Source: UBA4486 sp041984885
GTDB taxonomy: Bacteria; Pseudomonadota; Gammaproteobacteria; Eutrophobiales; Eutrophobiaceae
Direction of reading: 5' to 3'
Assembly: GCA_041984885.1 (NCBI GenBank)
Contig: JBHIXH010000004.1
Location: forward strand, 1-64,000
DNA: 64,000 nucleotides
In this document: in pieces, positions 17,340 through 25,570 of the stretch
Layout: every line of letters begins with the position of its first letter
How positions within the stretch are numbered: position 1 is the first letter of the stretch
Translations under genes and position numbers: made by a program
Notes under the pieces: generated by a model
The model's database searches: none
What the model was told of the DNA's origin: nothing
Seen by the model: only the letters and a program-made list of their open reading frames with translations

Positions 17340-17852
17340 ATGCGTTGTCCATTTTGTTCCTGCATGGATACACGAGTCATTGATTCCCGTCTCGTTGGCG
17401 AGGGTGATCAGATCCGGCGTCGACGTGAATGTTCCGAATGTTCCGAACGCTTCACCAGCTATGAAACGGCTGAACTGAATTATCCGCGCATCGTCAAGTC
17501 CGACGGTCGTCGCGAGCCGTTTAACGAGGATAAACTGCGTAACGGCATTTTACGGGCACTGGAAAAACGCCCGGTCGAGATGGACAAGATTGAAGTCGCG
17601 GTATCGCATATCAAACACAAGTTTCGTACCCAGGGCGATCGGGAAATTGATTCACGTACGGTCGGTGACTGGGTGATGGAACAGTTACGCGCACTGGACC
17701 AGGTAGCCTATGTGCGTTTCGCTTCCGTCTATCACAGTTTTGAAGACGTGCGGGCTTTCCTCGACGAAATTGAACGGCTGGAGAATGAACTGCCACCCGA
17801 GATCAAGGAAAGCCAGTTAAACCTGCTTCCGGGCGATGGCGACGAGACATGA
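17340..17852 (+). CDS. nrdR: Transcriptional repressor NrdR
   Basis: The 170-residue product has the N-terminal zinc ribbon (Cys3, Cys6, Cys31, Cys34), the RRRRECSEC segment that binds NrdR boxes, and an ATP-cone domain (VKSDGRREPFNEDKL). NrdR senses dATP/ATP and represses ribonucleotide reductase genes. An AGGGGG ribosome site lies before the ATG. Its end overlaps the ribD start, and nrdR-ribD is a conserved pair. Confidence 0.97.
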   Translation: MRCPFCSCMDTRVIDSRLVGEGDQIRRRRECSECSERFTSYETAELNYPRIVKSDGRREPFNEDKLRNGILRALEKRPVEMDKIEVAVSHIKHKFRTQGDREIDSRTVGDWVMEQLRALDQVAYVRFASVYHSFEDVRAFLDEIERLENELPPEIKESQLNLLPGDGDET

Positions 17853-18960
17853 GATGGAATGGTCAGCCGCTGACTATCGTTTCATGGCCCGGGCCATTCG
17901 TCTTGCTGAACGTGCCTCCTGTCATGTTCATCCAAACCCGAAAGTCGGCTGCGTCCTGGTAAAAAACGGCGCGGAGATCGCGCAAGGCTGGCATCATCGT
18001 GCCGGTGAGGACCACGCTGAAATCGTTGCGTTAAACCAGGTCTCTGACCAGGCGCGGGGCAGTACCTGCTACGTCACGCTGGAACCCTGTGCGCATACGG
18101 GCAAGACGCCGCCGTGTGCCGACGCCTTGATCCACGCCGGTATAAAAGAAGTGGTCATCGCCGGTGCTGATCCGAACCCCGAAGTGAACGGCAGCGGGAT
18201 AGCGAGACTGGAACAGGCCGGGGTTAACGTGCGTACCGGTCTGCTGGCATCGGAAGCCGGCAAACTTAATCCGGGGTTTTTGTCACGCATGCAACGGCAA
18301 CGACCGTATGTGCGTTGCAAGCTGGCGATGACTCTGGATGCGCGCACGGCGCTGGCCGGGGGCGACAGTCACTGGATAACGTCTGAATCAGCGCGGCGGG
18401 ATGTACATAAACTTCGTGCACAAAGCTCGGCCATATTGACCGGTATACAAACGGTGTTGTCGGATGATCCGGCGATGACCGTCAGACAGTTTGATTCGGA
18501 TGACTATCAACCGCTGCGCGTTATTCTCGACAGCCGGTTACGTGTACCAGTCGATGCCAGGATACTGCAGCAGCCGGGACACGTCCTGGTTTTTACATTA
18601 AACGACAACGTTGAAGAATCCAGCCAGTTACAAAGTGACAACGTTGAAATTATCCATGCCACGGGGACCGATGGCAGGATCGACCTGGGTGACATGCTGC
18701 AGACACTGGCAAATCAGTATGCGGTAAACGATTTGTTGCTGGAGTCCGGTTCGGTGCTGGCCGGGGCCATGTTACAGGCGCAGCTGGTCGATGAACTGGT
18801 TGTTTATATTGCGCCAAAGCTGTTCGGTCACACGGCACGATCCCTGCTGGAGTTACCCGAACTGCTGTCCATTGAAGAGGCATCAACATTGACCGTTGTT
18901 GATATCCGTCAGCTTGGTGACAATGTTAAGATCACCGCCCGATTAAACACACGTAAATAA
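17836..18960 (+). CDS. ribD: Riboflavin deaminase / reductase RibD
   Basis: This bifunctional enzyme of 374 residues carries an N-terminal zinc deaminase domain (HAEIVAL and PCAHTGKTPPCADAL, with the zinc His and Cys ligands) and a C-terminal NADPH reductase domain. It performs the second and third steps from GTP to riboflavin. The start at 17836 overlaps nrdR by 17 bp; ATG at 17854, just after the nrdR stop, would give a product six residues shorter and fits the family equally well. Confidence 0.95.
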   Translation: MATRHEMEWSAADYRFMARAIRLAERASCHVHPNPKVGCVLVKNGAEIAQGWHHRAGEDHAEIVALNQVSDQARGSTCYVTLEPCAHTGKTPPCADALIHAGIKEVVIAGADPNPEVNGSGIARLEQAGVNVRTGLLASEAGKLNPGFLSRMQRQRPYVRCKLAMTLDARTALAGGDSHWITSESARRDVHKLRAQSSAILTGIQTVLSDDPAMTVRQFDSDDYQPLRVILDSRLRVPVDARILQQPGHVLVFTLNDNVEESSQLQSDNVEIIHATGTDGRIDLGDMLQTLANQYAVNDLLLESGSVLAGAMLQAQLVDELVVYIAPKLFGHTARSLLELPELLSIEEASTLTVVDIRQLGDNVKITARLNTRK

Positions 18961-18970
18961 AGAATAAACG

Positions 18971-19567
18971 ATGTTCACCGGAATTATTGAAGCGATTGGC
19001 GAAATCACAAATCAACAAACCATTGATGGTGATCAACGTCTGCAGATAAAAACCGACCCGGAATTCGTTGCAACGGTCAAGCTGGGTGACAGTATTGCTG
19101 TCAACGGAGTCTGTTTAACCGTGGTTGAAGCAACCCGGTTTGAGTTTTTTGTTGATGTTTCAAATGAAACACTGGACTGTACCGCACTTGGTGATTATGC
19201 AGTCGGTCGTTCCGTCAACCTTGAGCGGGCGTTACAACTGTCAGATCGTCTTGACGGGCACCTGGTCAGTGGTCACGTAGATGCCACGGCTACAGTTGTG
19301 CAGATCGAGCAGGACGCGCGTTCCAGGCGCATTGACATTGAATGCGATGAATCATTGATGCGTTATATCGTAAAAAAAGGTTCTATCTGCATCGATGGCG
19401 TCAGCCTGACCGTCAACTCGGTCGAGGGTAACCGGCTCAGTGTCAACATCGTTCCACACACGCTGGAAAAGACAATATTGTCGGATTACAAGAAAGAGTC
19501 ACGCGTTAACGTCGAAATTGATATTATTGCGCGTTACATTGAAAAAATGCTGCCGGAACAGAACTAA
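18971..19567 (+). CDS. ribE: Riboflavin synthase alpha chain
   Basis: The 198-residue protein is a duplication of two lumazine-binding domains: MFTGIIEAIGEI with GVCLTV in the first half and GHVDATATV with GVSLTV in the second. It dismutates two 6,7-dimethyl-8-ribityllumazine molecules into riboflavin and a pyrimidine. It starts 10 bp after ribD and is 4 bp upstream of the next riboflavin gene. The symbol is ribC in E. coli and ribE in many other genomes. Confidence 0.96.
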   Translation: MFTGIIEAIGEITNQQTIDGDQRLQIKTDPEFVATVKLGDSIAVNGVCLTVVEATRFEFFVDVSNETLDCTALGDYAVGRSVNLERALQLSDRLDGHLVSGHVDATATVVQIEQDARSRRIDIECDESLMRYIVKKGSICIDGVSLTVNSVEGNRLSVNIVPHTLEKTILSDYKKESRVNVEIDIIARYIEKMLPEQN

Positions 19568-19571
19568 ACTG

Positions 19572-20678
19572 ATGCAACTGAATACAACCGAAGAACTGCT
19601 GCAAGACATCCGCGAAGGCAAGATGGTCATTGTGATGGACGATGAAGATCGTGAAAACGAGGGCGATCTGCTGATGGCTGCGTCAAAGGTCACGGCCGAG
19701 TCAATTAACTTCATGGCACGTTACGGTCGAGGTCTGATCTGTCTGACATTGACCAGGGAACATTGTCGCAAACTGAATCTGCCATTAATGGCCAGGAACA
19801 GTGAGTCCAGCCATATTACGAATTTCACCGTGTCGATCGAGGCGGCAGAGGGCGTTACAACCGGTATCTCGGCTGCCGATCGTGCGTTGACGATACAAAA
19901 GGCCGCAGCGGCCAATGCCAAACCGTCGGACCTAGTACAGCCTGGCCATGTATTTCCGTTAATGGCGCAACCGGGTGGTGTGCTGTCCCGTGCCGGGCAT
20001 ACAGAGGCAGCATGCGACATGGCACGACTGGCGGGCATGAATGCATCCGGTGTCATCGTCGAAATATTGAACGACGACGGCACGATGGCGCGACGACCGG
20101 ACCTGGAAAAATTCGCCGCTGAACACAACCTGAAGATTGGCACGATCGCCGATCTGATCAAATATCGTACAGAAAATGAAAAAACGATTCAGCGCAAGGC
20201 GGAATCAAGTATTGAAACAGAGTTTGGAGAATTCAAACTGATCGCGTACCAGGATACAGTGGAAAATGATTTGCATCTGGCCATGGTCAAGGGTGAAATT
20301 GGTGCAGAAACGCCAACGCTGGTGCGTGTGCATGTAGAAAACCCGATCAATGACCTGACTGCTAACGTCAGCAAGGATGGCAGCTGGCCATTAAAAGATG
20401 TGCTAAAGAGAATTCAGGAAGAGGGCAGCGGTGTCGTGGTTATTTTGTGTAATCAGTACGATCCGATGTCATTAATTGATCAATTGAAAAACCGGACAAA
20501 GAGTAAAAAATCCAGGGCGTCGGCCAGGAAAAAACAATCCTGGGACATACGCACGATTGGACTGGGTTCACAAATCCTGTCAGATCTTGGTGTTCGCAAA
20601 ATGCGTGTGCTCAGTGCGCCGAGAAAGATACACGCCTTGTCCGGTTTTGACCTGGAAATTACCGAGTACGTGAGTTGA
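19572..20678 (+). CDS. ribBA: DHBP synthase with degenerate GTP cyclohydrolase II-like domain
   Basis: The product from ATG 19572 has 368 residues; the longer frame from 19440 reads into ribE out of frame. The N-terminal half is 3,4-dihydroxy-2-butanone 4-phosphate synthase, with the acidic loop DDEDRENEGDLL and the RAGHTEAA motif. The C-terminal half is shaped like GTP cyclohydrolase II but lacks the three zinc-binding Cys and the usual GD-x-FGS/CDCG region, so it is probably inactive in that reaction. GTP cyclohydrolase II would then have to be encoded elsewhere. Such RibB proteins with a dead second domain are known in proteobacteria. Confidence 0.93.
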   Translation: MQLNTTEELLQDIREGKMVIVMDDEDRENEGDLLMAASKVTAESINFMARYGRGLICLTLTREHCRKLNLPLMARNSESSHITNFTVSIEAAEGVTTGISAADRALTIQKAAAANAKPSDLVQPGHVFPLMAQPGGVLSRAGHTEAACDMARLAGMNASGVIVEILNDDGTMARRPDLEKFAAEHNLKIGTIADLIKYRTENEKTIQRKAESSIETEFGEFKLIAYQDTVENDLHLAMVKGEIGAETPTLVRVHVENPINDLTANVSKDGSWPLKDVLKRIQEEGSGVVVILCNQYDPMSLIDQLKNRTKSKKSRASARKKQSWDIRTIGLGSQILSDLGVRKMRVLSAPRKIHALSGFDLEITEYVS

Positions 20679-20681
20679 TGT

Positions 20682-21158
20682 ATGAGTTATAAATTAATCA
20701 CTGGCGAGACCAGGCCGGATGACGCAAACATTGCCATCGTCGCCAGCCGTTATAACGATGCCATCGTTGACCGGCTGTTAGCGGCCGGCGCTGCCTGTCT
20801 GAATGAAAACGGTATCCACGATAATGCGATTACCGTTGTGCGTGTACCGGGTGCCTGGGAATTGCCGATAACGGCACAGGCACTGGCCGCCACCGGTGAA
20901 TTCGATGCAATCATTGCACTCGGTGCGGTCATTCGCGGGGATACGCCGCATTTCGAATATATCTGTACAGAATGTGCCCGTGGCCTGAATGACACGGCCT
21001 TGCGCTACGACCTGCCGGTGATCTTTGGCGTCTTGACCGTTGATGACTACGAGCAGGCGTTGTTACGCTCCGGCGAGGCGGAATCGAACAAGGGAACGGA
21101 AGCGGCACTGACCGCACTGGAATGCATCTCTGTTCTGAGAAAGATCAAACATGACTGA
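20682..21158 (+). CDS. ribH: 6,7-dimethyl-8-ribityllumazine synthase
   Basis: The 158-residue product condenses DHBP with the ribitylaminopyrimidine to give lumazine. It has the family motifs VPGAWELP, ALGAVIRGDTPHFEYI (with the catalytic His) and FGVLTVDD. The gene starts 3 bp after ribBA and its last 8 bp overlap nusB, as in many gammaproteobacteria. Confidence 0.96.
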   Translation: MSYKLITGETRPDDANIAIVASRYNDAIVDRLLAAGAACLNENGIHDNAITVVRVPGAWELPITAQALAATGEFDAIIALGAVIRGDTPHFEYICTECARGLNDTALRYDLPVIFGVLTVDDYEQALLRSGEAESNKGTEAALTALECISVLRKIKHD

Positions 21159-21609
21159 GACAGTCGCATTTTCCGCCCGCGCCCGGGGCAAGGCACGACG
21201 TTCTGCTGTGCAGGCGTTGTATCAATGGTTGATCACGGACAGTCCACTGATCGATATTCATAATGAATTTAAAAACGAGCGCAGGGAGTTGCAGAAAGCC
21301 GATCAGGAATATTTCAAACAACTGATCAATGGCGTCGGCAAATATCAAGACGAACTGGAAGAGATGATGCGCGCTGATCTTGATCGCAGCATCGATCAAC
21401 TCGACCCGGTTGAACGTGCCATCCTGTTATTATCAAGTTACGAATTGAAATACGAATTGCAAACACCGAAACGTGTGGTTATTAATGAATCGGTAGAATT
21501 GGCAAAACTGTTCGGTGCCGAGCAATCGTATAAATACATCAACGGTATTATCGACAAGCTGGCAACCCGGCTACGCGTGCACGAGTCAGGCAATCCCGCA
21601 GACGCCTGA
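21151..21609 (+). CDS. nusB: Transcription antitermination factor NusB
   Basis: The 152-residue helical protein begins with the RNA-binding segment RGKARRSAVQALYQW and ends with the conserved YKYINGIIDKLA. With NusE it binds boxA RNA for antitermination of rRNA operons. It overlaps ribH by 8 bp and touches thiL, the standard ribH-nusB-thiL order. Confidence 0.96.
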   Translation: MTETVAFSARARGKARRSAVQALYQWLITDSPLIDIHNEFKNERRELQKADQEYFKQLINGVGKYQDELEEMMRADLDRSIDQLDPVERAILLLSSYELKYELQTPKRVVINESVELAKLFGAEQSYKYINGIIDKLATRLRVHESGNPADA

Positions 21610-22568
21610 TGGCCTTATCCGAATTTGAACTAATCCGATCCTGCTTTGGACGAGACACCGGTGGCGATGCCCATATCATTCGCGGCATCGGTGACGATGC
21701 AGCCATTCTGTCCGTACCCGCGAACAAGCATCTGGTGATCTCTGTCGATACGCTGGTTGAGGGCCTGCATTTTCCGAAAGATATCGCCCCGACCGATCTT
21801 GGATTTCGTGCACTCGCGACGAACATCAGTGACATGGCGGCGATGGGTGCCGAGCCAGCCTGGTTAACACTCGCCTTAACGTTACCGGCGTCAGACGAAT
21901 TATGGATTCGTTCATTCAGCCAGGGATTATTCGAACTCGCAGACCGATTTAACATGAGTCTGATCGGCGGCGACACAACACGTGGACCGTTGACAGTCAC
22001 GATCCAGATCCATGGTCTGACTGATCCGGGCAAGGCCGTGCGGCGTGATGGTGCGCAACCCGGCGATTACATCTACGTCAGTGGCGTGATCGGTAATGGT
22101 GGCCTGGCCTGGGCGAACCTGACCGAGGGCTTCCGAATCGACTCACCGTTAAGGGAAAAGATTCTGTCACGTTATTATCGACCGCACAGTCGCATCGATG
22201 TTGGCCGGGTGTTACGCGATCATGCGAACAGTGCGATCGATATTTCGGATGGCCTGTCTGCCGACCTGTCACACATACTCGAGGAAAGTGCAGTGGGCGC
22301 GGTCATCCATCCACATAAACTCCCATTGGTTGACGGCGAAGGGCAGATTGAAAGGGAGGTAATCGAACAACATGCGCTCGGCTCCGGCGATGATTACGAA
22401 CTGTGTTTTACCGTGCCGGAGGATCAGAGACAACAACTGGAACAGCGCCTGCATGACGTGTGTCCGGTGACCTGTGTTGGCCGTATTCTCGAACAGGAAG
22501 GACTGTTTACAGAAGATGAACAGGGAATGCGCCGTGAACTGGAAGCGCGTGGTTTCTCCCACTTCTAG
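21609..22568 (+). CDS. thiL: Thiamine-monophosphate kinase
   Basis: The 319-residue PurM-like enzyme phosphorylates thiamine phosphate to thiamine diphosphate. It carries GIGDDAAIL, SVDTLVEGLHF, GGDTTRGPL and the C-terminal GSGDDYELCFT, all metal and ATP site motifs. It shares one base with nusB. In many relatives pgpA follows; here a convergent thioesterase gene follows instead, so the operon ends at thiL. Confidence 0.95.
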   Translation: MALSEFELIRSCFGRDTGGDAHIIRGIGDDAAILSVPANKHLVISVDTLVEGLHFPKDIAPTDLGFRALATNISDMAAMGAEPAWLTLALTLPASDELWIRSFSQGLFELADRFNMSLIGGDTTRGPLTVTIQIHGLTDPGKAVRRDGAQPGDYIYVSGVIGNGGLAWANLTEGFRIDSPLREKILSRYYRPHSRIDVGRVLRDHANSAIDISDGLSADLSHILEESAVGAVIHPHKLPLVDGEGQIEREVIEQHALGSGDDYELCFTVPEDQRQQLEQRLHDVCPVTCVGRILEQEGLFTEDEQGMRRELEARGFSHF

Positions 22569-22593
22569 AAACAAACGAAAAGAACAGCCTGGT

Positions 22594-23109
22594 TTATTCG
22601 TCCGGTTCCAGCGTCGCGTTATAATCCGGGATGTCCGACGTAATCTGTTTGTTACGTTCGCAGATTTCCTTTCGCATCTTCTTGCGCATCTCGGCAGCTT
22701 CGTACAGCTTCTTCTCAAAATCCGTTTCCAGTTTCAGTGGTGGTGCCTTGGCCGGGTTACCATTTTCATCCATCGACACCATCGTGAAATAACACGAATT
22801 CGTATGCCGCTTCGTATCTGATTTCAAATCTTCGGCCACTACCTTGACGCCGACTTCCATTGAGGAATGACCGACATAATTCACATTCGCATAGAACGTC
22901 ACCAGCTCACCCACCCGGATTGGCTGTTTAAACGTTACCTGATCGAGTGACAGTGTTACCACGTAGTTCTTGCAATATTTTGCTGCGCAGGCGTAGGCGA
23001 CCTGATCCAGCAGTTTTAAGATACTCCCGCCATGCACATTACCGGAGAAGTTTGCCATCTCCGGCGTCATGAGAACGGTCATGTGTAATGATTTTTCCTG
23101 GTTCGACAT
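22594..23109 (-). CDS. Hotdog-fold acyl-CoA thioesterase
   Basis: The 171-residue protein resembles YciA/BACH acyl-CoA hydrolases: MTPEMANFSGNVHGGSILKLLDQVAY contains the helix over the active site, and the variable tail is long and charged. It should hydrolyse acyl-CoA in the cytoplasm; chain-length preference cannot be read from sequence. It ends 25 bp from the convergent thiL and lies 13 bp downstream of the lipoprotein gene on the same strand. Confidence 0.85.
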   Translation of the reverse strand: MSNQEKSLHMTVLMTPEMANFSGNVHGGSILKLLDQVAYACAAKYCKNYVVTLSLDQVTFKQPIRVGELVTFYANVNYVGHSSMEVGVKVVAEDLKSDTKRHTNSCYFTMVSMDENGNPAKAPPLKLETDFEKKLYEAAEMRKKMRKEICERNKQITSDIPDYNATLEPDE

Positions 23110-23122
23110 ATTATTCTTCGTG

Positions 23123-23695
23123 TTATAGGTTAATGTAGCCTTCGTCTTTCAGGCGTTTAAATTCGTCGGGTGCGAACGGAACCGATTCAATAAACGGCGG
23201 CAGGTCACTCTGACTGACACCGAGTTTATCCATTGTCACCTCGCAGACGCGCATATCGACAATTTTTAATGCATCCAGCTTCGCGGCCAGGTCGACTAAC
23301 TTGCGATTCTGCTGAGCGTTTGGCTTCGTAAAAAGATTGATGTCCGGACCGTGCAGCACCATGACGATCTCAAGCTGGTCAAACGTTTCCGGCGCGGTTT
23401 CGATGACCATTTGCACGCGTTCGAGCAGCTCTTCCAGTTCTGCTGTCGTATGTTCGGTCACATCAAAAAAATAGCGGGTGTTATCGATCGTCAGTGCCGT
23501 TTCGGCGGTTGTCTCCGGTGTCGGCGTTGGTGACGGCGTGGCAACGACGGGCGCTGGCTGGCCGGATTTATCTGTCATTGTCATCGCCGGCTGGTCTTCA
23601 CTGCAGGCAGACATAGTTAATGCGTAAACGAGCAGCACAACACCGCAGCGCAAGCGTGTCAATAACAAGCATTGATCCATTCGTTGTCTATTCAT
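23123..23695 (-). CDS. Predicted lipoprotein with DsrE-like domain
   Basis: The 190-residue product has a signal segment ending in a lipobox (TMSAC, Cys at residue 31), a Thr/Pro-rich linker (about residues 45-65) and a C-terminal DsrE/DsrF-like domain: LEIVMVLHGPDINLF, then LDALKIVDMRVCEVTMDKLG. DsrE-like proteins carry sulfur on a cysteine; here Cys in VCEVTM could serve, but sulfur transfer is not shown. A lipid-anchored form would sit in the periplasm, which is unusual for the fold. It is probably cotranscribed with the thioesterase. Confidence 0.72.
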   Translation of the reverse strand: MNRQRMDQCLLLTRLRCGVVLLVYALTMSACSEDQPAMTMTDKSGQPAPVVATPSPTPTPETTAETALTIDNTRYFFDVTEHTTAELEELLERVQMVIETAPETFDQLEIVMVLHGPDINLFTKPNAQQNRKLVDLAAKLDALKIVDMRVCEVTMDKLGVSQSDLPPFIESVPFAPDEFKRLKDEGYINL

Positions 23696-23764
23696 TATGA
23701 TGCAAATCTTGTAACAAACCCGGTATTGACCGGTTTATAATTCAATCAGCAAGGATACACTCCC

Positions 23765-24532
23765 ATGTGCGAACTGCTAGGCATGAGCGCGAACGTGCCG
23801 ACCGATATCTGTTTCAGTTTTACCGGGCTGATGCAACGCGGTGGTGTCACCGGGCCGCACCAGGACGGTTGGGGTATCGGTATGTACGAGGGCAGGGCCT
23901 GTCGCACCTTCCACGATCCGAACCCGAGTGCCTGGTCTGAAGTCGCCAAACTGATACGGAATTATGCCATAAAAAGCGAGAACGCCATTGCCCATATCCG
24001 CAAGGCGAACCGCGGCAAAATCTGCCTGCAGAATACCCACCCGTTTACCCGTGAACTGTGGGGCCAACACTGGCTGTTTGCGCATAATGGCCAGTTGAAA
24101 GGTATCAAGAAGCACAAACTCGATTTCTACCAGCGTATTGGCACGACCGATAGCGAGCATGCTTTCTGCTGGATGATGAACCGCTTGCGTAAGCGTTTCC
24201 CGACAAAACCGCAAAATGACAAACTGTTATTTGGCTACATCGAAAAGCTGGCACGGGAACTGGATCAGCTTGGCGTGTTCAACTTCATGCTGTGCGATTC
24301 GAAGAATTTTTATGTCTATTGCAGTACGCGCATGTGCTGGTTGACGCGCAAGCATCCGTTTGGCAAGGCACGCTTGATCGATACGAACAAAACCATTGAT
24401 TTCGGTCAACACACAACAGAAAAAGACGTGGTGACAATGATTGCCTCGGTAGCATTGACAGGCAATGAACAATGGACAGCTATGCAGAAAGGCGAGTTTC
24501 TCGTCTTCAGAAAAGGCAAGCGCGTCGGGTAA
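23765..24532 (+). CDS. Class II glutamine amidotransferase (YafJ-like)
   Basis: The 255-residue protein begins MCELLGMS, so Met removal exposes the nucleophile Cys. HQDGWGIGMY, HIRKANRG and FAHNGQLKG are the glutaminase motifs. It has no fused synthase domain, like E. coli YafJ. The acceptor of the ammonia, or whether it hydrolyses another gamma-glutamyl bond, is unknown. It is alone on the plus strand between minus-strand genes. Confidence 0.9.
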   Translation: MCELLGMSANVPTDICFSFTGLMQRGGVTGPHQDGWGIGMYEGRACRTFHDPNPSAWSEVAKLIRNYAIKSENAIAHIRKANRGKICLQNTHPFTRELWGQHWLFAHNGQLKGIKKHKLDFYQRIGTTDSEHAFCWMMNRLRKRFPTKPQNDKLLFGYIEKLARELDQLGVFNFMLCDSKNFYVYCSTRMCWLTRKHPFGKARLIDTNKTIDFGQHTTEKDVVTMIASVALTGNEQWTAMQKGEFLVFRKGKRVG

Positions 24533-24533
24533 C

Positions 24534-24815
24534 TTATCCCCGGTTGCCCCACAGTTTCGCGACCGCCTTGTCGCTGCCAAGCCCACCGACGATCAGGCAG
24601 ACCGAGCCGGCAGAGAAAAATATGATAAACGGCAGGGCCGCGGCCAGCTGTGCCGTTATGATCGCTGCTGACAGGGAGGCGAACGACAGCAACAGGAACA
24701 ACGCACCGACCACGACCAGGATCGTACGATGCGACTCCTTGTAACGGTAGTCACCCTCATCGGATTCAAAGATATTTAGAATCGGTGAAAACAGTTTTTT
24801 CAGCGAGGATTTCAT
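24534..24815 (-). CDS. Small membrane protein with two transmembrane segments
   Basis: The 93-residue product is not recognised. Residues 30-52 (ILVVVGALFLLLSFASL) and 58-78 are hydrophobic helices; both ends are charged and likely cytoplasmic. Base composition resembles the chromosomal genes, unlike the AT-rich gene upstream, whose TAA stop overlaps its ATG as TAATG. It is convergent with the YafJ-like gene, 1 bp apart. The overlap may be the scar where a cassette array was joined to a resident gene. Confidence 0.65.
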   Translation of the reverse strand: MKSSLKKLFSPILNIFESDEGDYRYKESHRTILVVVGALFLLLSFASLSAAIITAQLAAALPFIIFFSAGSVCLIVGGLGSDKAVAKLWGNRG

Positions 24816-25192
24816 TATTTTTTTGAAAAGAGGTAATAAGCACTACAGATTGAATAGAATAATTCAAACAACAACAAGCCAATAATTCGAAAGCCAGGCA
24901 TACCCTCTAGTACAACGCTCGTAATTCTGCCGATAGCAAAACCAGACATGAATACAAATAGAGAAACCATGGCAGGAAATTCTATTTTCTCATTTATAGC
25001 GCCAACAAAGAATAATAGGGAAAAACTTAAAAACAGGCCACTATATGCACCACGGACCATATTAAATTGGTTTGTAGATGTAATATCAATATTGTAAAGG
25101 CCATACATAAATTGAGGTGATATGAGATAGCCAAGGCCTACAACGCCAATGCCCAGAGAAGCTGATATTAATAGTACTTTATTGAATTTCAT
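24815..25192 (-). CDS. DUF4345-like membrane protein, probable cassette gene
   Basis: The 125-residue protein has four hydrophobic segments and resembles DUF4345 proteins (LGYLISPQFMYGLYNID, then RGAYSGLFLSFSLLFF). No function is known. The gene is visibly richer in A and T than its neighbours. Its ATG lies about 30 bp after the recombination core GTTAAGT of the attC site at 25218-25276, the expected position of the first gene of a next integron cassette. No attC of its own is found after its stop, so if it was a cassette its 3' end has been lost. Confidence 0.75.
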   Translation of the reverse strand: MKFNKVLLISASLGIGVVGLGYLISPQFMYGLYNIDITSTNQFNMVRGAYSGLFLSFSLLFFVGAINEKIEFPAMVSLFVFMSGFAIGRITSVVLEGMPGFRIIGLLLFELFYSICSAYYLFSKK

Positions 25193-25217
25193 TTAAATTG
25201 TATTGTTTAAAACGATT

Positions 25218-25276
25218 ACTTAACGCTTGAACTCAACCGCCGCTTTCTACGGTCGGCTGGAGTGACTTGTTATGAG
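25218..25276 (-). repeat. Integron attC recombination site (59 bp)
   Basis: Read on the minus strand, the element begins CTCATAAC (R'', 25276-25269), continues AAGTCACTCCAGCCG, has a central variable part, then CGGTTGAGTTCAAGC and ends GTTAAGT (R', 25224-25218). The two halves form an imperfect palindrome. The order and sequence resemble the attC of aadA-type cassettes, in which CAAGCCG faces CGGCTTAACTCAAGCGTTA. R' fits the core consensus GTTRRRY exactly. R'' is the exact complement of the core at the other end of the cassette (25553-25560), which is the structural hallmark of an integron cassette. Confidence 0.85.
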
Positions 25277-25559
25277 CATTGTGCATTTCACGCCAACTCC
25301 CACGGCAAATCCCTACGGCCATTAACTGCTTTTAATACTCCTTCATTTCTTAATTTCTGAGCTGCCCAACGAATATCATATTGCCATGTATAAAGAAGGT
25401 TCCCTGATGCTTTTAATTCCTTTTCGTAATTCTCCCATACATATTTAGAAACCTCCCTGGGCCAACCACTGCCTCCTTGAGAATTTAGACATTTTACAAT
25501 CCATTCTTTCATGTCATCACGAGTAGCCATAATTTAGTTTTATCCTTTAATACTCATAA
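25224..25559 (-). mobile_element. Integron gene cassette (336 bp, one gene plus attC)
   Basis: The cassette runs from the TT of the core GTTATGAG (25560-25553) to the G of the core GTTAAGT (25224). It contains one 80-codon gene in the usual orientation, starting 30 bp inside the cassette and ending 12 bp before the attC, a compact form typical of cassettes. No integron integrase or attI is present in the window, so this is an isolated cassette, probably inserted at a secondary site between fumarase and the small membrane gene. Confidence 0.8.
25288..25530 (-). CDS. Cassette-encoded 80-residue protein, possibly winged helix
   Basis: The product begins MATRDDMKEWIVKCL. The pattern WPREVSKYVWENYE followed by QYDIRWAAQKLRNEGVLK and a short beta end (RRDLPWELA) recalls the winged-helix module found at the N terminus of Mrr-type proteins. 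That resemblance is by eye only. The gene is the sole cargo of the integron cassette at 25224-25559 and is more AT-rich than the chromosome. Function is unknown; cassette genes are often adaptive. Confidence 0.75.
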   Translation of the reverse strand: MATRDDMKEWIVKCLNSQGGSGWPREVSKYVWENYEKELKASGNLLYTWQYDIRWAAQKLRNEGVLKAVNGRRDLPWELA

Positions 25560-25570
25560 CAATTAGTTAT

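Noticed and set aside
17270..17340. Possible FMN riboswitch for the riboflavin genes
   Set aside because: The space between glyA and nrdR is too short and shows only a terminator-like hairpin; no RFN motif is seen near ribBA either.
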